DNA of 64,000 nucleotides, from NCBI GenBank assembly GCA_031216915.1, contig CM062295.1:177086927-177150926 (forward strand), given 5' to 3'. Below, piece by piece: positions 63,026 to 64,000 of this stretch. Every line of letters starts with the position of its first letter. The stretch's first letter is position 1. The translations under genes and the position numbers were made by a program. The stretch is from Pictodentalium vernedei. Lineage: Eukaryota > Mollusca > Scaphopoda > Dentaliida > Dentaliidae. The notes under the pieces were generated by a model. The model made no database searches. It saw nothing but the letters and a program-made list of their open reading frames with translations, and was not told the origin of the DNA.

Positions 63026-64000
63026 TGTAATTCCTGTCATCGCTAAAAGTGAAAACATTCTCCAAACCCGTTTTATGTGAAGAAAACAATAATAAATTTC
63101 ATTTTCGATATCGGTCTATTTGCCATGATCGAATGTACAGAAAACAAGTCTGGGGTGTGTTCGACCTGTAAAAGGTGCGGTTTAGCGCCATTGCTCGCAC
63201 GTTAGAGATGGGCGGTTAATGGAAATTCGGTAAGGTTTTGGTTTTATTATCAAAACCGAAACAATTACCGAAAACCCGTCGTCGTGGTTTTCAACTTCAG
63301 TATGAAACGCTCTAATCAGGTCTTCACTTCTCTGAATAAAGAGAGCAACAACTTAAAGTTAACCCTGTTTTCAAACTTCAGAGTCGCGATACCCCTTCTT
63401 CAGAACAGCTGGACTAATTGGTATTGCCTTCGAGCATGGCATTTACAATGAAATACGTGACAAAATTACTTCTTATGCGTCGTGGTTTAAACATTCATCT
63501 GTTTATCATTTCTTTTGCAGAACTGGAACTTGTCACTTGTTCCACATTTATAATGACAAATATACTTATTTCTGCACTTAATTTTGAAACCTTGAACTCC
63601 AAAGCCAGCATCAAATTCACAGTTGAAGGTGGGTGGAAATTTAAGGCTACAATGACTTATATGAGCAACTTTTACTCAATAAGATTTCATGGTCATCATA
63701 ATTTTTTTAGGGTGCGTCGGGTTACCCTAGACACAGGTTGGTGGGGTGGGGGCTAATTTTGCAATAGACTCAAGGCAAAAATAATTTTTCTCAAACTTGA
63801 AACTCTTCAGATAATTTATGCAAATACATTGTGCTAAGGAAATCGGGGTACCGGTATAGGCCATTACACAGGTGCGTTACCCTGGAAATGAATGTCACTT
63901 AGGAGATAAATGTCTCTTGTTGAAAACAGGAAAATGCCCTAACTTACTCAGGAAGGGGAATGTTACACCTCCTCTCCCCTCGTTTAGTTACGCCCCGAGA
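63026..64000. other. Non-coding stretch with a hAT-like left end
   Basis: TTAGAGATGGGCGGTTAATG at 63,203 and a GGTTTTGGTTTTATTATCAAAACCG hairpin resemble the left end of a hAT-type MITE, but no right end lies in the window. A 112-codon frame at 63,418-63,756 has no recognised family. Confidence 0.45.

Noticed and set aside
63418-63756. 112-codon frame near the window end as a downstream OvoA exon
   Set aside because: None of the expected blocks after YRLPAEAEHH is present, and the sequence looks like intron.

Overview
This window is AT-rich eukaryotic DNA, not prokaryotic. Coding exons have GT/AG borders and very long introns. Most of the sequence is transposon debris, SINEs, satellites, palindromes and homopolymer runs. 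Six exons on the + strand (13,462 to 50,048) join in frame with no stop into 291 codons that look like part of OvoA, the iron enzyme that starts ovothiol synthesis. OvoA, DIRS-type retroelements, SINEs with tRNA-like and 5S-like heads, and a 'pearl'/Helentron-like element with a CGTC microsatellite suggest a marine invertebrate, perhaps a mollusc or other lophotrochozoan. The phylum is inference only.

Layout. 1-3,755: right part of a decayed DIRS retrotransposon (end of gag, RT/RNase H, tyrosine recombinase, internal complementary region, right inverted repeat), ending inside a ~150-bp satellite array (3,756-5,390). 6,411-8,395: Helentron/pearl-like element with ~170-bp core repeats. 9-13 kb: SINEs and palindromic MITEs. 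13,462-13,602: first visible OvoA exon. 14.1-25.8 kb: compound repeat territory with a ~3-kb direct duplication, an inverted copy and a 1.25-kb tandem duplication carrying SINEs. 26-31 kb: SINEs, a palindromic hAT-like MITE and a TA-flanked MITE. 31.1-50.0 kb: the other five OvoA exons, separated by introns packed with a TTAA-flanked palindromic MITE family (about nine copies), hAT-like elements with target-site duplications, 5S-headed SINEs and long perfect palindromes. 50,887-59,876: a Tc1 transposon split by a second DIRS-like element (52,081-59,441), which itself carries a 5S-headed SINE. 59.9-64 kb: duplicated non-coding blocks and fold-backs. No further OvoA exon was recognised there.

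Only OvoA appears functional in the visible part. The 5' end (start of the DinB-like domain) and 3' end (rest of the sulfatase-modifying-factor-like domain and the methyltransferase) must lie outside or were missed. The transposon genes seen are broken by stops and frameshifts. The most informative structures are the DIRS-in-Tc1 nest, the SINEs with exchangeable 5S-like and tRNA-like heads on one body, the TTAA palindrome family beside OvoA splice sites, and a 92-bp-arm palindrome with an unoccupied paralogous site 3 kb away.
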